Shown here: positions 1 through 11,574 of the stretch, in pieces
Layout of the letters: each line of letters opens with the position of its first letter
Position numbering within the stretch: the stretch's first letter is position 1
Assembly: GCF_033115175.1 (NCBI RefSeq)
Contig: NC_084830.1
Location: 38,075,409 to 38,139,408, forward strand
DNA: 64,000 nucleotides
Reading direction: 5' to 3'
Source of the DNA: Lepus europaeus
Taxonomy: Eukaryota; Chordata; Mammalia; Lagomorpha; Leporidae
Notes under the pieces: generated by a model
Database searches by the model: none
Told to the model about the DNA's origin: nothing
What the model saw: only the letters and a program-made list of their open reading frames with translations
Translations under genes and position numbers: made by a program

Positions 1-103
1 CAATGGCAAAAAGGAAGACCTTTCTCTCTGTCTCTCTCTCTCTCACTATCCACTCTGCCTGTCCAAAAAAAAAAAAAAAAAAAAAGAAAGAAAAAAAGAA
101 AAA
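1..103 (+). mobile_element. Lagomorph C SINE, 3' end only (cut by window edge)
   Basis: The window opens inside a C SINE: the end of the body (caatggcaaaaaggaagacc), the CT-rich stretch and the terminal ctctgcctgtc, followed by an A tail of about 20 A that degrades into GAAA. The caatggcaaaa variant marks the subfamily that looks youngest here. The 5' part lies outside the window. Confidence 0.9.
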
Positions 104-1339
104 CCACTCTAAATTACTTTTTCTGTACTTACATACTACACTGAATACGAATTTTTCTGTTCCATAAAATGGTGGTTGTCCCAAAGCTGCAATGGTCCAA
201 AGCTGATTAGAAGAGAATTTAAGTCGCATCTATGTTTAGAACTGTCACTAAGCTACTGGGAGCTGAAGCCAGCACCTTTCCCCTACCAGCTAACTGAAGG
301 TGCAGGAGAACCGGCCACCAACACAGTCATAATCCACCCCCACTGCATCTCCCAGGCACAGAGCATGCTCAGGGCATGTGTCTCTGAGTGTCTGAGTTTT
401 CTGAAACTCATCCCTCTCCTCTCTGCCTCAGTAGTGCACTCTCTTCCAGTGGAGAACAACTGAGGCTGATAGCCTAAGATGTTGTAGCGTGTGCTGGTCC
501 ATGCTTGATTGTCTGCTTTTCTGGCTGCTCATTCCACTAGAGGGGAGCCGGGCAAGGAGAGAGATGACTGAGAGGAACACGTGTCTCCCCTCTGGACAGT
601 GCCTCCAGCGGGACATGTGCCGATGCTGTCTCTTTGTGGAGAGGGCACGATGCAGCCACAAAGGTGACCCTTGCTCCTGGGGATGGGCACTGCAGGGAAA
701 TGCCACAGAAGCCGTCATCTCAAAAGCTCCTAGGAGTAGGCCAGATGGAAGAACATTTCTCCTCTTGCTGAAAGGGGCTGGACAGTGTACTAAAAAAAAA
801 TTAGACATCACATTAGCCAACTGTAAGAAGAGTCTGAAAGAGCCAGGAAAAGACTCCCATGACAATGATTTAGCTCCCAGCCCCCAGCCCGGGGAAACAG
901 CTAGACTCCCAAGACAAATAGTGAGGGAGTGGAGTGGAAAGGGAAGAGTAAAACAGAATTGCCCCTGCAGAATCCATCCACTAACAGCACATCTAATCAG
1001 CATGGGACATGTAACACCCAAGTTGGATACAAACTCCATGAAATGGATTGGACTAAATTTTAATAACCAGGAATGACCAGAAAGTTATAAAATATGCCCA
1101 ATTTCATTGAATACACAAGACAAGGCAATTCCACAGAGCACAAGTGAAGCAATGATTAAAAAGAATCAAATCATTTTATACCCTACTGAGCTCAAACTTC
1201 TCAATAAACTAGTTATTCATCGGTAGATAATTTGACCTACAAACTTTGCAAACTGAGTAATACTGAAAAAATATTAAAACCAATTCAAATGTTTCAGTAC
1301 TAAAAGATCCCAGGGAAGTAAGGGAGTGAGTGCATTTAG
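104..1339. other. Unique sequence, no supported gene; GC-richer block with opposed open frames
   Basis: About 180-1080 is more GC-rich than its surroundings. It carries an open frame of about 190 codons on plus (first ATG at 501, ending 1076) and one of 203 codons on minus (1039 to 428), largely overlapping. Neither translation shows a domain, signal peptide or family that I recognise. Overlapping opposed frames in a GC-richer block are often one compositional effect. I do not call a gene; an unrecognised exon or old repeat remains possible. Confidence 0.4.
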
Positions 1340-1570
1340 GGACTAAGAACATGAGTTTTAGTGTCAACTTAAAATCAGTTGTCATTCTAATTCTTCATTT
1401 ATTAACTGAGTGCCATGGGCTATTTCCTTAGATTCACTAAGTTTTAGTTTACCTACCTGAAATTGGAGATAACTACCTGAAATATTTGGTATTGATTAAG
1501 TGAATGAAAATGTAAAGCAGAAGGTTTGGCAGAGGTAAGCATTCAAATGCAGCCACTGTTACTTATAATA
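1340..1570 (+). mobile_element. Decayed MIR-like SINE
   Basis: The order of features fits the 3' half of a MIR in sense orientation: a stretch like 'cttcatttattaactgagtgccatgg', then 'ctaagttttagtttacctacctgaaattgg', which resembles the MIR 'cctcagtttcctcatctgtaaaatgg' core, then a run like 'gattaagtgaatgaaaatgtaaag'. It is very divergent, so boundaries are approximate. Confidence 0.4.
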
Positions 1571-1772
1571 CTCTGTAATCCAAAATAGAATCCTAGGTCT
1601 TTTTATTTTTGAATGAGGTTATGCAACATATAATTCTTCAGTGGCTGACACTGCACTAAACAGACCTTTTGTCAATCACAGTTGCACACTTCAACATAGA
1701 GAATTCAAGCCTGTTCATCACTGTAGACAATTTTTTAGTCTATACTATTTTAAAAATCTTAAATGTAGATAA

Positions 1773-1849
1773 TTTTTTTTTAACTTTTATTTAATGAATA
1801 TAAATTTCCAGTGTACAGCTTATGGATTACAATGGCTTCCCCCTCCCAA
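1773..1849 (-). mobile_element. 5'-truncated L1, 3' terminal end only
   Basis: The plus strand reads a T run, then acttttatttaatgaatat, aaatttcc, tacagcttatggattacaat and ggcttccccctccc. This is the antisense of the lagomorph L1 3' terminus seen at 46.8 kb in sense orientation. About 70 bp of L1 plus tail are present. No clean target-site duplication is visible. Confidence 0.8.
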
Positions 1850-2689
1850 GCTAGAAAATAAAGTAGAACAAGTTTAGAATTGAACCCTTTTAAATATTAA
1901 CGAGAGATCATTTCTGAAGTTGAAATTTAGTAGCAAAATAGCTCCCACCACACCATCTTTCCAAATCCATCAAATGATACCCTCAATTCAGTAGGGGACT
2001 ACAGTTGTGTTACCTTGTGTTTCGAGTGTGTATGTGTGTGTGTGTGCATGTGTGCCTCTGCGTAAGTATGTATTTACTAAATTGGGGATTCTCATGTTTG
2101 TCCACAATGACATAAAACAAACAACCAGCTTATTAGATTTATCGCATCTGAGAATCCCATCTTTTAGATTTTCCCCATTACCAGCAGTTTTCCTTCTCTC
2201 TTTTCTGGCCCATTATCTGGTTAGCGATGTAGCCTTTCATCCCGAACAGCAGGTTTGTGTTCTCTGTGCTCCAAAGTGGAGGCCTGACCAATCAGAATTC
2301 ACCAAGTTCTGGCACTCAGTAGCTGCGCTCTGGCTCCAATCTCTCTATTGATATTAGGGGTTTTGTTTTTCACAATAAATACTGTTTGAAAAATAAGATT
2401 TCCCTTCATTTGCTAGTTGCCTATTTGCATATTGTGCTGGCTTAGGGCTTAGAAGGAAAAACATGAATAGTTTCATGAAACATTTTCTTCAGTACAGGGG
2501 CTAGAGCCATAATTGCCTAATGACTGGATCTATGCACCTCACAGCCCTAAGGAGCTCACAGGGTCCCGCCAATCAATGCAGGAGCAGCCAGAGTCATTGA
2601 GGACTGGAATTCATTCTGTGAGCTTCTCTCCACACTGTGACTACTGTGTCTTCCTAGAGCAAGTAGTTTACTTTCATTTTACTATTTGT
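1850..2689. other. Unique sequence, nothing recognised except a GT microsatellite
   Basis: No recognisable interspersed repeat or coding exon is seen. The open frame at 2007-2351 begins across the GT repeat and has no recognisable protein content. Confidence 0.5.
2024..2054. repeat. (GT)n microsatellite, interrupted
   Basis: A GT-rich run of about 30 bp, interrupted by single A and C bases. Confidence 0.85.
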
Positions 2690-2980
2690 TTGTTTTTATT
2701 TAAGAGGCAGAGAGAGAGACAGACATACAAAGACTGTGATCTCCCATTCACTATTTCACTCCCAAAATACTCACAGTAGCCAGAGGTTGACCAAGCTGAA
2801 GCTAGGATCCAGGACTTTAATCTGGGTCTTTCAGGTGAGTAGCAAGGACCAAACCACTTAAGTGATCAAACTGCTGCCCCTCGGGTCTGCATGGGAAGGA
2901 ATCTGACCTGGGACATGAAACCAAGCACTCTGCTACAAAACAAACTGGTGTCTTAACCACTAGACCAAATGCCCACCCCA
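2690..2980 (-). mobile_element. Old lagomorph tRNA-derived SINE, decayed
   Basis: Antisense layout of the older SINE family. It starts with tttttatttaagaggcagag and the GA-rich stretch (antisense of the CT-rich 3' end). The body carries 'aggatccaggactttaatctggg', and it ends near 'cttaaccactagaccaaatgccc', the antisense of the head. It is far more diverged than the C SINEs with a ggccggcgcc-type head. Confidence 0.7.
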
Positions 2981-3216
2981 AGGACTTAATGGGCTGATGT
3001 TGAGCCTTATAACTCTCCTAAATTATATGGAAAAACTACAGACTGTTGAGAGGGAATCCATGTTTAAGAATTCTCTTGTTGACTCTTGTTGCGACTCTTG
3101 AGGGATCAGGATTTTAAAGATGCGTGAAACAGGTGGGAAAGAAATCTAGAGAAGAGGCTGGGTGGAAAGACCTGCATGTGATTCTAGAAAACGTCTCAGT
3201 TTGTGCCATCAAATGT

Positions 3217-3298
3217 GCCAAATCATTTTTTTCTTTTTCTTTTTTTTAAATTTTATTTAATGAATATAAATTTCCAAAGTACAGCCAAATCATTTTTT
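3217..3298 (-). mobile_element. Ultra-short 5'-truncated L1 insertion with target-site duplication
   Basis: Only about 40 bp of L1 terminus (ttttatttaatgaatataaa, tttccaaagtaca, antisense on plus) and a T-rich tail are present. It is flanked by the 15-bp direct repeat gccaaatcatttttt at 3217-3231 and 3284-3298. The repeat shows that this is a complete insertion event, not a remnant of a longer element. Confidence 0.85.
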
Positions 3299-4234
3299 AA
3301 AACGTTGTTTCACATCTATTGAAAATCTATCTATATATCTATTAGAAATGTTTCTGCTATTATCAGGACATTATATTCCCTTTAGATAGACTATGGTGCT
3401 TGTCATACAGTGATAGTCTTCACTTTTGAGTTAAGATCATTGATCTCTCAGTCCTCTGAATTCCTCAATATAGAGTAAATGGAGAAATTTACACTGTTTA
3501 TTGCTCATACCTTAGGTTAACTAATGTATGAACAGGATGATATGGAAAAATGTAGATAGGCATTGCTTCTCAAAGGGGACAAATTTACAGAAGATAATAA
3601 ATTATAGGGTGAAGCTGGCATTGTTTATAGTTGAAGAAACAAAGAAAGTCTAAGTGATTTATTATTGAGAAGAATTTCATCTGAAGTGTAATTTCAATCC
3701 AAGGATGAATTCTTATGCCATAGACAACAGGGAAAATAGAATAAAAAATGAATTGAAGAAATTTTTATTTAGGAAAAACAATAAGGAAGAAATTTCAACA
3801 GAAATTATTCAGATTCATGTACTTATATTCCAATGCACAGGATACAATGAACAAATAAGTGTAACCCACTATTTTTATCAAGGTAAAAATATGTTTGTTC
3901 TAATGATGATGTCATTATTAGAAGGGATTCCTTGTTCAGTAGCTCTTCCTCTGATATAAGAGATCATGCATAAGTAAACTCACTGAAGCTATTCAGTCTG
4001 TCTCACATTTGTCTTACAATAGTAAACATATGTTTCATATTTACTGCAGAAAATTGGATCCATAATACAGAGGGTAGTAGCAGAGACTGATAAATAACCC
4101 TTAGAAGAAGATAAAAGGACAAAGACAGACAAGCAAATTACATTATAATTACTCATTGTACCATTGTAGTAATTTGTATTTTCCAAAACTGACTACAGAA
4201 ATACGTTCAGTCTCACATGATCTTTCTTAAATGC
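3299..4234. other. Unique AT-rich sequence, nothing recognised
   Basis: No repeat family, RNA gene or coding exon is recognised. The 84-codon frame at 3705-3959 has no identifiable features. Confidence 0.5.
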
Positions 4235-4680
4235 ACTTCCAGAACCCCACCATTCTCTCACCAAAGAACTGGAGTCAAGTCTCCCTTTCCCTTGTAATTC
4301 AGTGGTTCTTTGCAGATGTCTCAATGACTAGAATGTAGCAGAAATGACACTACATGGCTTCTATGTCTGTTTTAAAAACTAACAGCTTTCTCTTGGTCCT
4401 CTCTCTCAGGATGCTCACCGCTGAAGCACATCCGTGTTGTAAGGAAGCCCTGATCACCTGAAGAGACAACAACCCCAGATGAAGATTCCAACAACACCAG
4501 GCAAAATCAAAGCCAATCGCATTCCTGTGATTCTGTCCCCCAGCCCTGAGATTGCCCCACATGACACAAAATAGAGCAGAAATGAAGTATTTCTCAGATT
4601 CTTACATAAATTAAGCATCAATGTTTTGAGAGAGTTTGTTACCCAACAGTAAACAACCAAGATGACCCTAAGAACCAGTT
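4235..4680 (+). mobile_element. Ancient MaLR-type LTR (MLT1-like) relic
   Basis: The order of blocks matches the MLT1 LTR in sense orientation. There is an 'agaatgtagcagaaatgacactacatggcttc' block and a 'tctctctcaggatgctcacc' block. Then come 'tgttgtaaggaagcccTgatcacctgaagag' and 'cctgtgattctgtcccc', and finally 'gtttgttacccaacagtaaac', which resembles the terminal 'taatttgttacgcagcaatag'. It is solo and strongly decayed, with no internal viral genes. Confidence 0.6.
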
Positions 4681-6668
4681 GAGCAGGCTGTACATTAATG
4701 ATATTTCTAATAAATGCCATAATACTATAGAGTTTAAAAAGAGTGTCACATCTTGTCACAATGCCTACCTCATAGTAGGCTCCTAATTTAAGCCCCTGGA
4801 CTTGTCATTCTGTATTCTCAGACAGAAGATTAAAGTCAGTAAGAAGCAAGGGGATATCTGTTATTTTTGCACACACAGTATTCCTTGTTCTTTTCGTACA
4901 GAACTCTGCTATTTGTGTGTGTGCATATGCAATTGACAAATTTCCACAGCTTTGATTGAATTGTCAGTGATGGTGCTGCAACTGCTTGCCACATGGGATA
5001 GCTGAGGATCCAAAGTGGCCAAGAAGATTAGTATAGCCCCTTAGGACAATAATGGGCTCAAGGGTGAGCATGTCGCCTAACCAGAACTAAACAGTAGCTT
5101 TCCTGACTTCCTCCTTTTCTTTTTCCCATCTTGAACTGTAAAGATGCCAGATGTCATCTTCCATGCCACCTGGAGAAAGCCTGCCTGAGCATGAAACATG
5201 GATAGAAAGTGGAGCCAGGCCATAAAAAGAGAAAATAAGCCCTTGATGATGACAAATGAAACTGTGGAACCAAAATGTCTGATGCCAACTTCATTCTTCA
5301 TCTATCTAGTTACAAAGCCTATTCTCTTTTTTGCTAAGATTTTGGTTACTTGCTACTAATTAGTCCTAATTGGTGGCTGGTGGAAATTGTTCAAATAATA
5401 TGAATCATTTTAAGCAGTATGAGTGACAGAAACCTAAAGAGATTGTTACCACGAGGCTTTCTTAAATATCAAAATACTCAGAAAAATACTGTTAACTTAG
5501 AGTTCAAATCAAATCATAGCGACATTCCATAGCCAGCATGTAAAAAGAAGATAAATAAATAATACGAGAAAATTGAAAATTAAAGAAATTCTAACTATAC
5601 AGTCACAAACAGAAAACAAAATAAAACTGTCTGTTCCTTGATAATAAATTAGTTACCATCTGTTTTGCTATAACATGATGGCTTCATCTCCTTTAAAGTG
5701 TGTCAAAAATAATTGTTTTAGAAGAAATAAAAGAAGTTAAGCCCTAACAATGATAGACTCACCATAAGAAACTGTTTTCTCTTGCAGATATTTTAATAAT
5801 AATGGATTCTGTAGTTAGGAGTGTATTTGTACTGAAATTTGGAGTCTCCTAAGACTCTACACAGAAATCTATTCAAAAAAGTTGTATGAGCTAAGGATTG
5901 CCTCCAGAAATTATAGACTTTTAAAAAATGCTAATACTGCTGCTAATAATAATTGTTTAATGTTAGTTATAACAATATTAATGTGATTAAGCTATAATAA
6001 TAACAGGAATATCCTTTTAACATATATCTGGAGTAAAAAGAACCAGGAAAGAATTGGCCCATTTCATGTAATGGAAAATATCAAGTTAACACATAATAGA
6101 AAATGAATGCACCTCTATTTCACTTCTATCTCCTACTAAAGAGGAAGACTTTTCATTTGGGAAAGGTAAAACAAACATGGTTGAGATTAAAATCTAAGAA
6201 ATGTGAATGGATAACAAAGCACTATGATGCCATGGGAAGGACTTTGAGTCTCTTGGCCCAGAAAAACTGCATCTCCATGCTAGTAATCTCAAGAATGCTC
6301 GATGGAAGAGACGCCAGAAAGCCCAAAAGCACTAAATGTTGTTCAGATTTTTAAAGAGGGTGTAAAAGTAGAAACTGGGATGTTTTATTTTTACACATTT
6401 AAAATTCTAAGATTTATTATTAGAGTTTTAAAAATAGTAAAGAAAGCTATAATGATTAAAAGTCAGCAGAGGTTCACTAAGACTAAGCTGTGCACCACTA
6501 AGGCGATTTCCACTATAGAAATGCAAGGACAGAGTATTTGATTTCTTTCACTTCCTAATGGTGTGACTATGCATACAGATAAAATAGGCTAACTTACACC
6601 ATTGGCCACATGATGAAAAAACTTTTGTACAAATGTATGTAAAACAATTAAGAGCCCTATTGATGTTT
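4681..6668. other. Unique AT-rich sequence, no supported feature
   Basis: No gene or clear repeat is seen. At about 5021-5040 a 20-bp stretch (aagaagattagtatagcccc) resembles part of U6 snRNA, but the flanks do not follow U6 convincingly. Open frames are short and featureless. Confidence 0.45.
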
Positions 6669-6925
6669 AAGGCAGTAAAACATGGTGATTAAAAGAGTAG
6701 ATTGTGAAGCTAGATGGGTGGATTTGTCTCTTAACTGTGTGACTTTGAGAAAACTATCTTACCTCTCAGTATCTTTTCATCTTAAAATGAGAGTAAAAAT
6801 AGTTGCTAAGTCATGGGTTTGTTTGGAAGAATAGATAAATAAGTACCTGTAAGGCACTTAGAACTGTGTCTGGCACAAAGGTAGGCTTGAATAAATGTTA
6901 ACTTTTATTAACTACTGTTATTTCT
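6669..6925 (+). mobile_element. MIR SINE
   Basis: Nearly full MIR layout in sense orientation. 'catggtgattaaaagagtag' is the head and 'tgtgtgactttgagaaaac' followed by 'atcttacctctcagtatctt' and 'catcttaaaatgagagtaaa' is the core. 'aaggcacttagaactgtgtctggcac' and 'ggcttgaataaatgtt' form the 3' end. Confidence 0.85.
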
Positions 6926-7001
6926 CACCGTAGGATAAAATGGAGAAACAAACATTAGGCAACTACAAATGTGTGTTTGTTCTGATTGAGTGAATAGAAA
7001 T

Positions 7002-7385
7002 AAGTAGTACTGGCTGGCGCCACGGCTCACTTGGCTAATCCTCTGGCTGCGGCGCCGGCACCCCGGGTTCTAATCCCGGTTGGGGCACCGGATTCTGTCC
7101 TGGTTGCTCCTCTTCCAGTCCAGCTCTCTGCTGTGGCCCTGGAAGGCAGTGGAGGTTGGCCCCAGTCTTGGGCCCTGTATCTGCATGAGAGACCAAGAGG
7201 AAGCACCTGGCTCCTGGCTTCGGATTGGCAAAGCGCTCAGGCAATAGCGATCATTTGGGGGATGAACCAACAGAAAGGAAGACCTTTCTCTCTGTCTCTT
7301 TCTCTCACTATCTAACTCTGCCTGTCAAAAAAAAAAAAAAAAAAAGAAAAGAAAGAAAGAAAGAAAGAAGTAGAGAAGTAGTACT
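7002..7385 (+). mobile_element. Full-length lagomorph C SINE (SINE 7012-7375) with TSD
   Basis: Complete element: head 'ggctggcgccacggctcac', B-box-like 'ggttctaatcc', body, CT-rich stretch and an A tail expanded into (GAAA)n. It is flanked by the direct repeat aagtagtact at 7002-7011 and 7376-7385. The 'ggcttcggattgg' signature places it in an intermediate subfamily. Confidence 0.95.
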
Positions 7386-7399
7386 GATTAATTGATAGA

Positions 7400-7520
7400 A
7401 GTATTGATTTATTTATTTAAATACATGGTAACTGAGTACCTAGTAGGTACCAAGCCCTGGGGTAGGCAGTAGGGACATACAAATGGAAAGACAGTCATTG
7501 GACTCTGGTGTCATGACAAA
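7400..7520 (-). mobile_element. L2-like LINE 3' fragment
   Basis: The plus strand reads 'tttatttatttaaatacatg', then 'actgagtacctagtaggtaccaagccctgggg' and 'gcagtagggacatacaaatgg'. This parallels the antisense L2 3' region (tttattgagcacctactatg... ggcactggggatacaatg). Confidence 0.5.
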
Positions 7521-8293
7521 CAGACCCTGCTCCTTTCAATGTTCTGATCATTGACTTACACAATGTAAGGCATGCTTTGAAAACTTCAAATAGAAAAATT
7601 CTTGAGTAGAATACAAATATGTAGGGTGGTAAGTCAGAAAGAAATGATATTTTGACAACTGGGTCAAAAGCTCTAAACCAAAAAAATAGAAGATTTAACA
7701 GAAATAAAGCTAAATCGTATTATATTTGCAAGTAAGACTTATTTTGAAATAATGCATACAAATGTAGACTGATTAGAAAATGAAAAAGAAATGTCATCTT
7801 TAATCTTACCATAACCTTATACCATACTATAGGTATTAATATCTTATATTTATATGATATATATATCATTTGTATATTAAGCATACATACTCCATATACA
7901 TAATTATAATACATGTGAATCTGTTTAAAGCTGAAATTGTATTGTGAGGTTATTCTATATTAAAACATGCTTAATTACAAGTTAATGCATTTTTAGGTCA
8001 TTAAATATCCATGAATATAGTCTTTAGTGGTACCCAACATAAATTCAATTATTCCATCAAAAAGACCAAGACTAAGTGCTGAACAGCATATTCATTTGCT
8101 TTTCTGGACACACAGCTAGACTATGTGTATTAACCTCCATTATAGCTGGGTGCAGCTAGGAGATTAAGCTATAAGCAGTGGAAAATGAGTGAAAGAAATG
8201 ACAGCATTCTATATGTGATTTTTCATGATCATTACTCTTTGAAAGTCACAAATTAAAAAATGATACAGCTACAAGATGCAAAGATCTTGATAT
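7521..8293. other. Unique sequence with an AT-rich tract
   Basis: No gene is recognised. About 7835-7925 is an AT-rich tract with TATA repeats (gatatatatatcat). The 64-codon minus frame over it is low-complexity. Confidence 0.5.
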
Positions 8294-8627
8294 GGCAGGT
8301 GCCATGGCTCACTTGGCTAATCCTCTGCCTGCGGCGCCATCACCCTGGGTTCTAGTCCTGGTTGGGGCACCGGATTCTGTCCCTGTTGCTCCTCTTCCAG
8401 TCCAGCTCTCTGCTGTGGCCCAGGAGGGCAGTGGAGGATGGCCCAAGTGCTTGGGTCCTGCACCCGCATGGGAGACTGGGAGGAAGCACCTGGCTCCTGG
8501 CTTCGGATCAGCACAGCGTGCTGGCCGTAGTGGCCATTTGGGGAGTGAACCAATGGAAGGAAGACCTTTCTCTCTGTCTTTCTCTCTCTCTCTTACTATC
8601 TAACTCTGTCTGTCAAAAAAAAAAAAA
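8294..8627 (+). mobile_element. Full-length lagomorph C SINE
   Basis: Head 'ggcaggtgccatggctcac', B-box ggttctagtcc, body with 'ggcttcggatcag', CT-rich stretch, and 'ctgtctgtc' followed by 13 A. No convincing target-site duplication could be read by eye. Confidence 0.93.
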
Positions 8628-9454
8628 TCAGTTTGGAGGACAGACTTTATGTGAATAATTCTTCTGTCATTTTTGGGTTGTTTGTTACAGCAACTAACAT
8701 TACGTTAATGATTACATAATGGGTGTATCATTTTCATTTCCCTAATGAAAAGCAGGCATTATAAATTTCAAGACATTGCCAATTTGTAGGTGCTATTTAG
8801 TTATTTCTTCAAGTTGAATTCCTTTAATGATTAGAGAAGTTGAAATAGTGAGAATTAGGCATGTTGTAATCCGCTAGCAATTTCCACATGACAAAAGATC
8901 CTAGAGATTTGTTTGACTAGCAGTGGAGCAAATATGAAAACTTGATCATTGTACAAGTGTTATATGAGAGTGATACTTCGAACAGGGATGGAAATAACCT
9001 CGTGTAGCAGTCCAAGAGTCAGAGCAGACCTGGAGTTCCGGTGTGGGCAGCACTTGTCAGAAGGGACGCCAGTGAAGATGGCTGGGATAATTTTCATGGA
9101 GTATAGAGACTAAAATGTGGTGTGAATGGCATGACAATGTTAATGAGAGTGAGACAAGGAGGCACCTTTTTTGGGATGGATATACTACTAATAATTACCT
9201 CTTCACATAAAACAGGTAAGTTAATTTTATGCCGGATATTATGATTTAAAACTGAAGAAAAACAGAAACCACCATTTACTGAGCAGAGCATACTCAGATA
9301 ATAAAAGTATTCACTTTGCATCAGCCCCTCTTGCTAATATACAATAAACACACAAAAAAGTGTATACACACACACACACAATCACACCTTTTGTTGGAAA
9401 CAGTAGACTTTTTAAGGACAAAGATTAGTAATAAAAACAAATATTTTGCTGTGT
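8628..9454. other. Unique sequence, nothing recognised
   Basis: No repeat family or coding exon is recognised. A short (CA)n run lies at about 9366-9380. Confidence 0.5.
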
Positions 9455-9690
9455 TTAGTTTATGCCAGGCCCCATTGTACTTACTTTATATGCATGATTC
9501 ATAATAGCTCACAACAACCTTTTAAGTTACATTCTGTTATTATCTCTGTTGCCTCATTGAGAGGATGGAGCACAGAGATGCAAGTAGTTTGTCTGGTACT
9601 ACACAGATAGGGGATGATGCAACTTGAATCTGAACAAAGCAGTCTGAAAGCAGAGCCCATGTGGTTGCACCATAATGTTAATGTAAGACT
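9455..9690 (-). mobile_element. MIR SINE, antisense
   Basis: The plus strand reads 'tatgccaggccccattgtacttactttatatgcatgattc', then 'ctcacaacaaccttttaag', 'attatctctgttgcctcattgagaggatggagcacagagatg' and 'tactacacagataggggatgatgcaacttgaatctg'. This follows the antisense MIR core in order. Confidence 0.65.
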
Positions 9691-10568
9691 GATTGTTGAA
9701 AACACATAGGTAAACCACTGAAAGTATTAATGCATCAGGAATAAATATTTCAGGGAGATAGAGATTCGGAAGGAAGACTAACAATTTTGTGTTGTGAATT
9801 TTTATGTAAGCATTTCCATAAGCTCATTGATTTACTTGTAGGAGTGAAAATTTTTAAGTAAATAAAAATATCCTCATGAAAATATTTACTTCTCTTTAAT
9901 TATAGCAATATGCTTTAAGTCCAGGACCCCTAGGAATATATTCCTAATACCTGGATTTATTTTTTCAATAATAATGTTTTCAGTAATAATTTATTTTATA
10001 GCATCTAAATAAGTTGTAATGACTGGTTTCTTTTTCATTTGTAAGATGGGTTTATGCTGTTTACTTTTTTATTTAATGTTAGAAACTTATATACTTAAAT
10101 ATTTAGTGTTAGAGTTAAATCTAATAAGTTAGTCTACATTTAAGTAGAAATCCAGTCTGTGTACACATATTCTTGATTTGCAGTGGCATCTTTCATTAAA
10201 TGATCTGTCTCGGAAGCATTGCCTTTGATAGCCAAACAGAAATATCTTGAATCCTGATGCTCGTCCTGACAGTCTGATGGTGTCCCTTTATCTCTAGTCT
10301 AATCGTTCATCTCTATCTTTATAAATGTGAAAATAATTTATTCAAATCTTCTCCCTTTCTTTTTTTTTCCTAAACAGTGACATATATATATTTTTTTCTC
10401 CTTTACACAAATTCCCAACATGAATTTAGGTCCCACTAAGGAAAATGAGGAACCACATCTGCAATCTTTCTTGTTTGGTACAATTCTTACTCTCTCATGT
10501 ATGCATGCTGCTGCTCTTTTTACTTCATGAAAACCCAATTCAAAAGTACCTTCCTGGAAAAGCTTCCC
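9691..10568. other. Unique AT-rich sequence, nothing recognised
   Basis: No repeat family or exon is recognised. Confidence 0.5.
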
Positions 10569-10960
10569 TGTATAATTTCTTTTTTTATTTTTTTTAAATT
10601 TTTTTATTTTTTTATTTTGACAGGCAGAGTGGACAGTGAGAGAGAGACAGAGAGAAAGGTTTTCCTTTTGCCGTTGGTTCACCCTCCAATGGCCGCCGCG
10701 GTAGGCGCGCTGCGGCCGGCGCACCGCGCTGATCCGATGGCAGGAGCCAGGTGCTTCTCCTGGTCTCCCATGGGGTGCAGGGCCCAAGGACTTTGGCCAT
10801 CCTTCATTGCACTCCCTGGCCACAGCAGAGAGCTGGCCTGGAAGAGGGGCAACCGGGACAGGATCGGTGCCCTGACCGGGACTAGAACCCGGTGTGCCAG
10901 CGCTGCAAGGCGGAGGATTAGCCTAGTGAGCCGCGGCGCTGGCCTCCTTGTATAATTTCT
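10569..10960 (-). mobile_element. Full-length lagomorph C SINE, young subfamily (SINE 10581-10944) with TSD
   Basis: Complete antisense element: long T-rich tail, gacaggcagagtggacagtg, GA-rich stretch, body, and gtgagccgcggcgctggcc at the 5' end. The flanking repeat tgtataatttct occurs at 10569-10580 and 10949-10960. It carries the 'ccgatggcaggagcc' (antisense of ggctcctgccatcgg) young signature. The open frames across it are non-coding. Confidence 0.95.
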
Positions 10961-11574
10961 ATTAGCCTTGATCCTTTCCTTGAATTACCTCAATGCACAT
11001 TAGATATTTCTATTTGTCTATGTTCATTCAAGTTTGTTGTTACAGTGTTGCTGTGATGATAATAGTGAATGGAACAAGCAGATTTCCAAAGGCTGATGAG
11101 AGGCCCACCCATTTCAAGTAGGACTCAATAAAATTCAGAGACAGATAGAATAAAGTGGTAGCAAAATGCCTACTCCATAACGTTTCAAATCAACACAAAT
11201 CACTCAAGTTGAAATTGACTAGTGCTTTCATGGAGCTTAGTGAGATTCTAGTTTTCTGTGTGCACAGACATTTACACATGATACTTATTATATAAATGTG
11301 TTAATTTTAAATTGGTTATAATAAACATTTAAAAATAAAACTCTACATATAATCTTGTATTTGCACATTTTTGGTGGAAATTATGTTTTACATGCAGGCC
11401 ATATTATCAGATTTCTATGAAAATAACCAATATGATCCAATTAAAACCTAATAAAATATAATCAATTTATAAAATGATAATGCAATCCAAGAACTAAGAG
11501 GAATCTCAAATAATCATTTCCTTAATTAGCTCCTAATTTAATGTGAATCAAGATTCACATATCAAAAACATGCA
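10961..11574. other. Unique sequence, nothing recognised
   Basis: No repeat family, RNA gene or exon is recognised. Confidence 0.5.

Noticed and set aside
4400-4420. A splice acceptor (polypyrimidine followed by cag) at about 4.41 kb as the start of an exon
   Set aside because: It falls inside an MLT1-like LTR, whose consensus carries that CT-rich stretch. No open exon follows in a recognisable frame.
4985-5055. A U6 snRNA pseudogene (aagaagattagtatagcccc)
   Set aside because: About 17 of 20 bases agree with one segment of U6, but the flanking sequence does not follow U6 and there is no A tail or direct repeat. Likely chance.
7031-7315. Recurring proline/serine/tryptophan-rich open frames of 60-150 codons, also at 8.3, 10.5, 22.6, 28.8, 36.0, 40.6, 45.8, 54.9 and 56.1 kb
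   Set aside because: All lie in C SINE bodies, which have few stops in several frames. They repeat the same non-coding sequence and are not genes.
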